DNA of 64,000 bases from Setaria digitata. Lineage: Eukaryota > Nematoda > Chromadorea > Rhabditida > Setariidae. The notes beneath the pieces were generated by a model. The model had not been told where the DNA came from. It made no database searches and saw only the letters and a program-made list of their open reading frames with translations. Made by a program: the position numbers and the translations under genes. Below, piece by piece: positions 1 through 11,884 of this stretch (position 1 is the first letter of the stretch; each line of letters opens with the position of its first letter). The DNA lies in the NCBI GenBank assembly GCA_003640385.1, contig RCAB01000129.1, positions 1 through 64,000 of the forward strand. Direction: 5' to 3'.

Positions 1-3000
1 AAAAAAAAAAAAACTTTTGGCATTTTTTATCTCGCACTTTTTTCCTTCTTTTTAAAACTTTTTAACTTCGTTGTTTTACAAAATTGAAGCATTTATCAGT
101 GAAAAAAGAAGACAATAAACTAATTCACTTCAATATAAAAAAAAAGAACAAAAAGAGAAAAAATTTCAACTATAACATGTTAAAAAAATTGTAGTCTTCC
201 ATTCAAAAAAAAAAAAAAAGAAGAAAAAATTTCACTAAAGTATTTTTCACATGAACATATGGCTTAAATTCATATGAATTAATTTCATTTTGTGTATTAT
301 TTTTCAGAAATTATAATAAAATATTTTAGATGTAAGAAAATAAAAAGCGATTTAAAAAATAAAAGTAAAATTTAGCAAAAATTAAAAAAAAATTTATCAT
401 ATAAATGTCAAGTGAACTTTGAACCTTATAAATATTGTATAGATTAAGTTACCGGTAGTCATATATTGAATGATGAAAAAGGACTTAATTAAAGGTTAGA
501 ATTCACTTCAGTAAATGGATTTATTTGATTAAAAAATGCTTTGGAAAAATAATAGACTATGTCATTTAAGTATTGCTAATTTGTCCCTTCCCAATTCTTA
601 GACATAGAAAGGCAAGAAAAAAGTTACATTTAAAAAAAAAAAAATTAAAATTACGCCATTTAAATTCACACTCAAATTCGAAGCAGCCAGCGAAAGGATA
701 TTGAGATTTCAAATATTTTTTTTGGAAAAATTTAGAATTTATAAGCTTCGAATAAAAAAATATCCTAATTGATTAAAAAAAAAATTACACTAATTAATTT
801 CCTCATTAATTCTTATTTCAACATGTAACTGTTATCTTGATCTTGTAATATTTTAATGATTGCTAAAATTTTAGCCTTATGCGAAATGAGTCGATATCTA
901 TTTCAAACTTTTTAAAATTTACAGAGCTTTTTTTTAAAATTACCACAACAATAGTATTATCGTCAAACAATTGCTGCATTCGATCGACTGTAAATTACAC
1001 CAGCACTTTAATTACTAGAAAACAAATTTGAAACTGCTTTTTTCAAAATTACATTTCTAATTCCATTTATGATATTAAAATTTTGATACTTTTTTATTGA
1101 TTTCTTTCATAAACTATAAAGAAACATTTTTTGTTAATTAATTCTGCACACTTTTTCTGAATTTAAAGCTACTAATTTTCTTTTTCAATTCATGCATATC
1201 CCATCCGAAGGTCTAGTAGAAACATACATTTTCAATATTATTTCTATGAAATCATTTTTAATCTCTTTCGTTCTCAATTAAGCATTTCGTATTTATGCTC
1301 CCTAAAAATTGGCCAAGAGTTGGTAATGATTAAGAAGCGAATTAAAAGAACATCGAAATACTGGAAATGCAAATCGATACATAAAGAAAATTATAGATGT
1401 GCTATTCATGATTAGATGATGAACTAATTATTAAGTGTAATTAATTCTATTTCACTGTGAAATTCAAAACTTTTCCCAAATGTATATCATTCGTTCTGGA
1501 AACCATTCAAATCAGAATAAAATCACAATGAAATTGCTTTTAATGCATTTTTAATTCAAAATATTTTGCGGAAAAAAAAAGAAGAAAAAAATTTTCTTTT
1601 AATTTCAAACTTTACGATTGTATTACGATTCTTGATTAACATATTCAGTCTTACTAGCTGTATTTCGATGAATTAGACGTAATTTTTTTGTATGATTGTG
1701 CAGAAATAGCTAAGATCGATCCTATTGAGCATGGCGAAATTCAATGAATTACAAGAAATTTTGTCATATGTGCAACTTTTTGCCGTATCATTCTTGTGTC
1801 AAGACAAGAAAATTATTTCAATTTTTGAGTAATTTCCCAAACATCCTCAAATATCGTTACTCATTGCTCATAACTAATGATATTAAATTCCTGCAGCTGC
1901 ATTCAAATTATAATTAGTCGTTTATCTTTCCCTTTTTTTTTTTTTTTTCATTTTTAAATTATTGAAATACTTTCTACCTGTTGATAACTTCCCATACATC
2001 TAACTTTTGATGTTGATACTTTGTTGTTGATGATATTATGCAGCTAGACCAAATGTGTTTTACTAAACGGTGACACAAATTAAAATATTGTTGATAAAAG
2101 AAAACAAGCAAAAAATAAGAATAGGAAAAAAAAAAGGAAGTGAAATTCATATTTGATATGAAATGAAACAGATTTTGCAGCAAAACTCGAACATTTCATA
2201 CAGTATTGCAGGAATCTTTGAAATAAATTTTGATTTAAATTAAAACAACTTCTTATTAAATTTATAGAAACATTAGAAAATTTTACTATACAATCACATA
2301 TTGCAATATTTTTTTTCTGATTTTACCTTATATGTCGGTCACATTTTTCTATCTTTTCTTGTCTTTTTATTTTCAATTTTAATCAAAATAATTAAATTTT
2401 ACAAAGTTTTTTAGTAACAAAAGAAGCATTGCCGGGTTAAATTAATGCACATGAAAGACACATGCCCAGAAATTTCCAAACACTTTTCCTTTTTTTGTGA
2501 ATTTAAAAAAAAATTGTTTTTTTTTTTTTTTTGTTCTTGGTTGATGAATCAGTTTTACTCTTCTGTTCCGTTGAAATTATCATTTCGAAAATTTCAATAA
2601 CTTTTATTTCTAACACTTAATACTTAACTTGTCAATCATAAAAGTATAAAATGAAAATTGACTGCATGACAGTCCAAAATATAATTATTGTCATTTGGTC
2701 TTGCGAAGAGAGGCACTGACAGAAGATGAAGACGAGAAAAGGGATGAATGAAATCGAAATTATCGGTACCGAGAAGAGTTCGTTTAAATTTAAGACTTGC
2801 TTAAGGATAGATATGAAAGGATAAAAAAGAAAGATGGAAATAAGCTGTGACAAAATGAAACACTGGAGGAAAAAAATCGGAAGCCAAAAGTTGCAACTGC
2901 AAAATAATTAGACAGCTACCGAATTTAACACTCATGTTCATTTTGTTACGCTAATTGTAGATTTTGTTTTTCTGCAAACAACTTCAAATGAATGGATCAC

Positions 3001-4587
3001 TGTTGGAGTAAAATCTCATTCGTAAAGCATAATGTTAGGTGGAAATGTAAAAATTTCAAAATGAAACAGCGGAGAAGAACTTCCTATCTCAGTAGAAAAA
3101 ATGTTAACGATGATGAGGCGTTCGTTTTAAAATAGATATTTTATACTTAAAATTGTAATTCAAATTGTTGTTTATGGGATAGCTAAATGAATTACACCTT
3201 TTCTTTCTTTCTCAATTCTAAATTTCATCCTATTATCATTAGCTTTTAGATTATCAATTTCTGTTATTTATTTATCATTCACATTCAATGTCACTTTATG
3301 CTAAGTTTGGCACTACACGGGACAAAAAAAAAAACAAATGCATATAATTCAGCACTGAATGTCCTAATTTTTGCTACTGTATTCATTTCCAGAAGGTTTC
3401 TGAATCTTTCTTGCAGATTATGCGAATCCACTACTGCTTCTACTTCTTCTTCATTGATGAAATCAATTGCTAAAGGCAGTTTCTGAATCCTTCTTGCAGA
3501 TCATGCAAATCATACTGCTCCATCCTCTTTATTGATGAGATTCCATATATCCATGCCACTATTTGCTTTCTTTTTTCTTTTCCTTAAATATTTGCTAGCA
3601 TTTTCACTTCCATCCCACATATTTTATTCCCCAAAACCTCTATCCCTCACACTACATACACCACTCATCGACGCTAAAAACAATTTTCATGTTTCTTCCT
3701 TTGCTTGGATTCGCGCTTTATGAAACATCCAACACCACAATGAAAATTTTTTGGCTCATAATGTCAAAAAGCAAAGAAAGAAAAAATTGTTGCAATAAAA
3801 AGATAATAAAAGAGACAAATAAACACAAGAAGGAGTGACTAAATGGTTACAGATATTGAAATAGTATAATTCTCGCTACTCTCCATCTAGCCAATTATCC
3901 TTTTCAGTTTTGTCTCCTTGTTGAATTGCTTCTGTATTTTACTGATTGTATTTGATTTGTTTGCACAGATCCTGCTGTAGCTATCAGTGGAGGCTTTCTT
4001 CAAAAGCTTATAGTATCTAAAAATTTCCTCCTTCTTTTCTTCGTACCATTTCAATTTAATTCATTTCATTTTCATATGATCATTACAATAATTCTTGTTC
4101 TTTTTCTTTTTTTTTTCTTTTCCTACGAAGCTGAATTATTTATTCCTTACGTTACAAACTGATAACTGGTACGATCTGAATTTCCATTACATATACATTT
4201 ATTAGTAGTTTTGTTGCGAATTGTTTCAGCAGCACATTCTTGCTTAGTGCTTCAGAATTATCTTCAGTTGTACATCGCAACCATAAAACTGTAGAATCTT
4301 CTGCATAGCTCGAACACTATTGTGCTGACTGCCTTTATTCAAGTAATCTATTACATATCGGTACTTAAGTAACAACAATCGATGACATATCGATAATCGA
4401 GTAATAGTCTTTAACATATCAGAATAGAATTATTATAATCGTACCCTTATCAATTACTATACACCTCTCAATAAACACACTTTTTTGCTCAAATCAATGT
4501 TCATAATAAAACGTTTCATTTTCACAATTGGCTGTGAAAACATTTAACGGCCTAGACTATGTGAAAATTAGCCTAAGAAATTTTGAA
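1..4587. other. Gene-poor AT-rich flank
   Basis: No exon is recognised here on either strand. The stretch is dominated by A and T homopolymers and short open frames without family motifs. The only internal structure noted is an imperfect tandem duplication of about 65 bases with an 83-base offset (from 3396 and from 3479), listed separately. It may hold upstream regulatory or untranslated sequence of the metallophosphoesterase gene that follows, but no defined element was identified. Confidence 0.5.
3396..3541. repeat. Imperfect tandem duplication, 83-base period
   Basis: The sequence starting gtttctgaatctttcttgca at 3396 recurs as gtttctgaatccttcttgca at 3479. Similarity continues through a CT-rich stretch to attgatga in both copies. 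The copies have diverged by substitutions and small indels. No coding function is evident. Confidence 0.6.
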
Positions 4588-7500
4588 ATGGGGCTAAGGG
4601 ACTTTCGAAGTAGTGGAGTGCACTGTTACAAAGGAAACACAGTGCTTATCTTATCAGTTATTTTGCTTATCTTTTTGTACAATGAATATCTGATATATTA
4701 TGTGACAATCTATATGACATGTTCGTGGCCTATGTCACCGTTGTGGGGACAGCGGCAGAAGCAGACGATGACACGACTGATGCTATTAACCGATGTCCAT
4801 CTGCTTGGACCGAGGGATCGTTGGTTTGATAAATTCGAGAAAATTCGCTGGTTTGCTTTCTTCATATCCTAATTCTGTTGTTGTTTCTGAAGCAAATAAA
4901 AAAATAAGAAAGTAAAACGAAATGAAAAATCAAAAAGGGAGGTGAAAAATTAACGGAAGATTCATTTCAAAGTAAAAGACAAAAAAAAGAAAAAAAAAAA
5001 AAAAAAGAGAGAAATGTTTCTTTTCCTAACAAATTATGAATGTGAAAATTATTTGAGGCAGAGGGGAAAATGTACGCTGAAGAAATTGGCACATTGAGTT
5101 TTTTTTTTTTTTTTTCTGAAAATAAAAATTCAGCAAAAATTGCTGTGAAATTCTGTGAAATATGCAAACAAGAATAAAAGTAATTTGATTTAAAGAAATG
5201 TGAATAATAAAAATACTAGCTAGCAATATGAGAATTTAATTATTTTGTAGAAGGCGACAGAAATGATTTGCGAAAAAATGACAAGCATAGCTAGATGTTT
5301 TCACATTTTTTCAAGGTTTTTCGATTCATTTCTCTTTCATTCCCCAAAAACCACAAATTTTGCTCTAGTTTTCATTTGCTTTAGTATTTTTGTAAGTTAG
5401 TGTGATAAGAGATCAGCAAATGTGGAATTTTGCAAAAATATTTTTATTTTTTTTAGGGAATGGCAAATGTATCGATCTTTTCAATCAGCTCTATCACTAA
5501 TGCATCCAGATGCCGTGTTTTTTTTAGATTGGTTTATAATATATTTAAATATATATCTATATTTTTTCCACTTATTTGTTGATTTAGATATATTTTTATA
5601 ATCAAAAGTTTGAATTTAATCTATATATGCATAAATAAAAATATATTTCGAATATATTTTAAAAATGCATTAAAAAAATTTCACTTACAAACTTGATAAT
5701 TTCATCTGGAATTTTATATATGCATTGATCATTCATATAATTGTTGGTGAAAGAAGTGTGTGGGTTTTTTTTTTCGAGTTTAAAATCCATGTATTTCGAA
5801 TAGATGGATGAGACAAATCGTTTTTTTTTTTTTTTTTTTGCATATATAACTACTATACATTTCTATTTTTTTGTGAAAGTTAAGATTTTTTTGAGATTTG
5901 AATTAATTTTTTGAAGGATAATTTTGAAGTTAAGAATGAAAAAAATTTCAGGTGATTTATTTGATGGGGGTACCATAAAAAGTCATCACGATTTTGTGAA
6001 CTGTGTAGAACGTTTCAACGAACTTTTTTATGTGCCCAGAGATATTCAAAGACATTGTATTTTAGGCAATCACGATATTATATTCCATAATGAGTAAGAG
6101 CTGCTGTTATAATACCCGATTTTCTACGTTTTTGTAAAATTTAATTTACACTGTTATCAATACTAAGTTCTTGATCAGTCATCAAGTTTCTTCGATCAGT
6201 TTCATGCGTACTCTGCCATTTATCTATTTTCGCTTAATTTGTTCCCTTTTTTTCTTAATTTCCTCGTTCATAATATATGCTAAATTCTTGTCAGATTACT
6301 AAAGGATAATAGTTTATTTTTTTGAGAAATGTATTAGTTAGATCAGAAATTATTTTAGTTTCCACTTTGATAATCCATTGTGTTTATCTGCTTACTTTCA
6401 AATCTTCGCTAGAAAACTTGAAATTTCCTTAAAAATTCCGAATCGAAACTTATTCCTTTTTAAAATACAAAAATACATTATTTCTATTGTTTTTTTTTTT
6501 TTTTTTTTTAATGTAAAAAATTTTCAAAAGTTTCATTCGATTAGGATCGTTCCAATACGTCTCCAGCTTCTCTCACAACATTTTTCACGAACATTTGCTG
6601 ATCATGTCGTCATCGGCCAGAATCATTTTGTATTATTAAATTCGATGACAGTTGATCGTGATGATTATCTACTGCGCAACGCTACTAGACATCAAATTGA
6701 AGAACTGAGTCGAGAATTTGACTGTACTGGAGATCTAACATCATGTCACTCAAGACCCATTTTATTACTTCATATACCATTGTATAGGTAAATTTTAATG
6801 GAATTTCAAATTTCAACTTCTCTATCTGTTCTACTTTTTTTTTTTTTTTAATTTTATTTGGAAAAATAATCCTTTATAGAAGTTTTTGTCATACTTCATA
6901 CCAATTTGTCATTATTCGCATGATTACATTTCATGTGTTCTCATAATCTTTTGACGTGATACACAACGGATAAGTTGATGTTCTTTCCATCAGCATTCAG
7001 TTTCAAAATTAAAGTTTTTTCGCTAGATTGATGTTTACATCTGATGAACAAATTTGGATAATTTAAAAGGTGTTTGTGATTTTCTATTTTTTTCTAATTA
7101 TCAGGAAAAGTGAAGAGAACTGTGCAAACGATTATGATGCAACTCCGGAATCAATGAAATGGGATTTTCGCGTTGGATTTCATTGTCTTTCTAATGCCTC
7201 TACTCATTACATACTGGAAAAGCTGAAACCTCGTGCCATTTTTGATGGTCATACGCACTACAGCTGTCGAACGTGGTTAGTTTTGATATGTTTGAAATCG
7301 TATTTTTTAATCAAAATTATCCTTACAAACTGAGATTTCTTCATGTGCCATTTTTGAGGGTGGTACGCATTACAGCTGTCGAACTTGGTTAGTTTTGATA
7401 TGTTTGAAATTTTATTTTTTAGTCAAAATTATCACTATAAACTGAAATTTTTTCATGTTTCACTATAATAATTGCCTATAGAAAGATAGTATTTTGTGAC

Positions 7501-7984
7501 TACATATGTGATTTTAATAGCTTATAGTAATATTCTCTCGAAAATCTTAAAATTTAATTTTTCAGGATTTTTCTAATTTTAAACTGCTTAAGATCATGCT
7601 TACCGAAAAACTTTCTGGATATTCGCCTATCCCTGATATCTATTCTTGAATATTATCCTTCTCGTTATATATTTCAGGTGGCCATCACCATACAACATAT
7701 TTGAATGGACATTGTCATCGTTTTCGTGGCGGAATATTCCACAGCCTGCATTTCTTCTTGCCTCCATAATGTCAAATGATATTCTTGTTAATAAGTGTTT
7801 TCTACCAAATAGACGAAGTGTTACAGGTAGCTATATTTTTGCAGCTTCAGTTATAATATCTCTTTTCTTATACCGTCTATTTTTCGGTTATTTGCCACTG
7901 TTAATATCACTGATACGATTTATTGCCCATAAAGTAAGAAGCTCTGTTAAACGGATGAAGGATAGAATTTTTCCAAATTTGTAA
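4588..7984 (+). CDS. MPPE1: Metallophosphoesterase 1 (MPPE1/PGAP5) homologue, 6 exons
   Basis: Exons: 4588-4850, 5457-~5527, 5952-6093, 6545-6787, 7105-7275, 7678-7984, giving about 398 aa, close to the vertebrate protein. Family members are ER-exit/Golgi membrane enzymes that remove an ethanolamine-phosphate side group from GPI anchors so that GPI proteins can leave the ER. Residues 19-42 form an N-terminal membrane anchor. The calcineurin-like metal motifs follow in order: LLTDVHLLG (residues 67-74), GDLFDGG (exon 3 start), LGNHD, HIPLYR and DGHTHYSC. A second hydrophobic span (SYIFAASVIISLFLYRLFFG) and a basic KRMKDR tail close the protein, as expected for a double-anchored lumenal enzyme. 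The ATG at 4588 is chosen because it gives a short cytosolic lead before the anchor. All joins are in phase, but exon 2 lacks a clean GT donor at its predicted end (see findings). Family assignment is strong; the orthologue name is inference. Confidence 0.9.
7231..7452 (+). repeat. 112-base tandem duplication over the exon 5 / intron 5 boundary
   Basis: The end of MPPE1 exon 5, its donor site and the start of intron 5 (about 7231-7340) are repeated at an exact 112-base offset (about 7343-7452). The second copy keeps recognisable forms of the GHTHYSC coding stretch (gtacgcattacagctgtcga) and the tggttagttttgatatgttt donor region. It differs at scattered positions and lies inside the intron. 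Confidence 0.85.
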
Positions 7985-8270
7985 TTTCATCGTTCATGAT
8001 TTCATTTTTCACTTCCACCCACTCACTCCTATTGCGATCTTTCCAATTTCAACAGTATGATTCAGCCAGTAAAGGATTATCCTGTTAGCTTTATTTACAT
8101 TGTATCGGTCTTCCTATTTTCAATAATGATAATTATGTCAATTCTGTAATTTTGTGCTAAGTTAATTTTGGCATTTGTAGAATAATTAGTTTGTTAGCAG
8201 GTCGGATTATTTAAATGCATAGTTCATCTTATCACATTTTATCATACTTTTGTCATATGTTTTCATTTAT

Positions 8271-8276
8271 AATAAA
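8271..8276 (+). promoter_or_regulatory. Candidate polyadenylation signal for the MPPE1 homologue
   Basis: An AATAAA hexamer lies 287 bases after the stop codon at 7984, within an AT-rich 3' flank. It is a plausible 3'-end signal, but in DNA of this composition the hexamer also arises by chance. Confidence 0.4.
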
Positions 8277-9110
8277 AAATTATTTGCTATCTTTTAGCAT
8301 TTGGCAACATTTCTATATTTATGAGATGGCGTTTCGCGTGAAAGAATTATTAACTTCCTTTGAATTTCCGCACTCCCTTACCTGCTAGCACTGATTTATC
8401 TCAGAAGTTATTTCACATACTTTTTTCTTTGGAATGGACTGGTGAAGTGCTTCGTTTTATTTGCATAAATTTAGAGTTAATTTAACTTTTAACCTTACCT
8501 AGCTTAACCTTCACCTTTCACCCAAATGTTAAACATCAGGAAAGGTAGAATGAAGTTGAAATTACTAAATTGGTTTGTAAAATTTTGCGCAAAATTGACA
8601 TAGGAGAGTTCGTCATTTCAAGAGATGTGATTTCAACGATAGAGTGAAAATTAGGCACTAAGGTGTATTAACTTTGTAAGTTTTAATTTGCATCAGAATT
8701 GTAGTGGGAGAATGACCGATGAAATTTGACATACGGAAAGAGATTGTTGTGCATTGTTTAAGCTTTAAAAATATAGGACATTTTTCGAAATTATTATGCG
8801 CAATATAAATTCATTAACTTCATATGAATTCTGGAAGGATTATTTGAATTATGAAATAAACTTGTTTGTTCGCTTTTTGGTAATGCAATCTTTTTATATT
8901 TAATATTAAATAGATGAAAAAATTTTTTTATATCACTCTCATATTCTATTTTATTGCATCTATTTAGTTTTATTACTATTTGCATGATTTCTGTCAATTT
9001 TACTAAGAGATTAAATTCCTAAACTGTACTGTGCCTTTAATTATCAATAGGATATTTTAATACTCAGGATTTAAAATTTATTCATTCGAATTTAAATGAT
9101 CACAGAGTGA

Positions 9111-9266
9111 ATATTGATGTGACAATAATTCTTTAATTATAGATGCTGTTGTGAGAGCAATTACTTAAATTAAATGTTGATATGGAATCAATTATTTAGT
9201 TCAGAGTGTTGAAATGGAATTAATTATTCAATTCTAAATGTTGCTGTACAATTGATTACTTGATTT
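9111..9266. repeat. 31-base minisatellite, about five degenerate copies
   Basis: Units starting near 9113, 9144, 9175, 9207 and 9239 each begin with a TTGATGT/TGTTGAT/TGTTGAA/TGTTGCT-like segment followed by a CAATTATTTAATT-like segment. The spacing is 31-32 bases. The copies are degenerate, so this is an old array. Confidence 0.6.
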
Positions 9267-9473
9267 TTAGCAAGCGAAACTAATGGCTCAAGTTTTTGCT
9301 ATCCAAGTTCGCTTCATTTTGGTTGCTAAATAGGATTGTAACTTTTTTTATTCTCTCCGCTAACAGCGCTTTAATTCTAGACTGAATTTTTACGTTGCAG
9401 ATTTTACTTATTTTTACTAACTTTTTTATTATAATTATCCTTTTGAAAGGAAGCTGCGGATAATAAAATTTTT

Positions 9474-9590
9474 AAAGAAAAGAGTTACTAATGAATTATA
9501 TCAAATTAATTCCCAAAGAAAAGAGTTATTAATTAATTATATCAAGTTAATTTTTAAAGAAAAGAGTTACTAATAAATTATATCGGATTA
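9474..9590. repeat. 41-base tandem repeat, about 2.9 copies
   Basis: Three consecutive units start with aaagaaaagagttactaat, or the same with one base changed, at 9474, 9515 and 9556. The period is exactly 41 bases. The third copy is slightly short. Confidence 0.85.
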
Positions 9591-11720
9591 GTGATTTCAA
9601 CTCAAAATTCTTTTCAAATTCAGCAGAAAATATTTATGATGATCGGAAATTTTTCGCAGCTCTTCTTGGCGGCCGGATTATCTTCAGCCTAGCTTAGATC
9701 GAACAGTTAAGACTAAATGGAACTTTAGAAGTCAGTTGATGAAAGGTGAAAGTAATTCAAGCTCAGAAATGAAATCGATTAATGTATTTCACTGCTAAAC
9801 TGGAATAATTTAATTTCAGCAATGCAACCGTTATTTTAGTTTTAGATATCAAAACATAAAATTTTGTGCGAAAATAGTTCCTTGATGAAATTAGTAATGA
9901 AAAAAAAGGAGTGAAAATCTATAATTATTTTATCGAAGATAATAAATTTCAGTAATTTCAGTAATTTACTGAAATCCATTATCTAATTTACTGATATAGA
10001 CATCGTGAATTAAATTATGTTATTAACAAGCATGCTAATGAAGCAGGAAAATAAAGCGATTTTCATGTAAGAAATAAAAATTATTAATCTGAATTGCAAA
10101 TGCGCCCAAAATATTGTTTTTTTTTTAATTCAATTACTTCCTTAAGTATTAATTAAATCATTCTGAACAATTATTGCGTATTAGATATACCGAGCACTAT
10201 AGAAAAAAATGACATAAATTTCAATAAAAAATTTGCACCAAAAATTGATTTCAGTTGATCAAATAGTCTATGCTTGTAATAAGAATTTGATAGATTTTTT
10301 TGGATTAAGTTTTTTTTTGTATTTACGAACTTTCGTGACTTGCCTTTCACAATGTTTTGTTAAATTTGGCGGCATGTATTTATTTAATCAAAAATCTTCT
10401 TTTATCAATTCTAATATCTTTAAAATTTCATTTTTTCAGGTTTTTTTGTTTTCCTAATTTTTTTTTTTTTTTTTTTCATGAATTTTTCTCCGTGTGAAGT
10501 TTGCAGTGGTCCTCTCTTTGAAAATGGCCAAAACGGAGCTATCAGGTCTGATAGTTTCATTAATTTTCGTTTTCAATTTATAATCTAAAAAGGAATTTCA
10601 GAATAAAAGAAAGGAAAAGATGACAAATTTGTAACCTCTTCAGATTAAAAAATATGCATAAAAAGGTTAAAGAAATTATCAAAAGTTTCCCGATAATAGC
10701 AGCGAATTTTTCCATCGTATTATCATTATTTAAATAAAATTTGAAAAACAAAGGAAAGAATCGAAATAGAAGAAATTGAATTGAAAATTTGAATAAATTG
10801 ATTGAAAGATAAACTAGTCAACAGAGTATTGGGAAAATTAGATAAAATGCTTATTGCTAATTTTCAAGAACTTTAATTAGTAAACATCACATGGAATCAT
10901 CATTAAATGGGAAATTTTCAAATAATTTAATTACAAAAATTACCTTACCTATGCTAGAATTACTTTTGTCTCCATTTTTTTTTCTACTTGAGGAAAAATT
11001 AAAATAAAAAACAAAAAAAAAAAAAAAAACAGAAAAAAAGAAGAAGAAAAGGAGGACAAATCCATAACTTTCTTATTCGCAAATTCCTTCTATCACTAAT
11101 CACTTTTCTTTTTCCTCTGAATTTTCGCTTTTTCTTCTCCACTTTTTTTTTTTGTCCATATTTTATCATATCATTTATATCATTATTTTCGCTTTCTCCT
11201 TAATCTTATTTATTCATATATTGTTATTATTTTACCTCTTTTTATTTCTCTAAGAAAGAATAAAATTCGAAAATTCTTTTTCTTTTTCATCAAATTTTGA
11301 CATAAATAAAAAGAACGAAAAAAATTATACATTTTATTAATTATATAAAATCATTAAGCATTAAAAATATTTTCAAGATTAGCAATAGAATTAGCACTAA
11401 TCAGTGAGATAATTTTCATAATAATATATGAAACTTTGATGTAAGATAAGCTATTAGAAATGGATATTCGCGTTAAAATTTAGCCTAAAGATAAATTTAC
11501 TGGAAATGATGATAGCGATAAGAGAACCAAAAAATAAGCCAATAAATGATAAGAGAAAAGGAAGAATGGGTTCGAATTTTTGCATGCTTTTGTTTACTTA
11601 TTTATTTTTGAAATTTAACATTAAATTTACTGCTCAGATGTCGTTCCGTTTTGTAATCACAGTATCAGATCGATCATTAGTATCTCTTGATATCGGTTCA
11701 GTGATAGGTTAAGTATGTTA

Positions 11721-11884
11721 GTTAATGGTGCAATTACAATTTGAGAATTAAGAAAAAGAAAATAAATACAATTCTAATGTTTGATATAAGTGAGTTAATT
11801 AAACTTGTTAATGATGCAATTACAATTTGAGAATTAAGAAAAAAAAAAAAAAGAAAATAAATACAATTCTAATGTTTGATATAT
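11721..11884. repeat. 86-base tandem duplication
   Basis: A segment beginning gttaatggtgcaattacaat at 11721 recurs as gttaatgatgcaattacaat at 11807 and stays nearly identical to its ttgatata end. The main difference is the length of an internal A run. High identity suggests a recent duplication. Confidence 0.85.

Noticed and set aside
11560..11600. ggttcgaattt resembling a tRNA T-arm
   Set aside because: No matching acceptor or anticodon stems in the surrounding bases.
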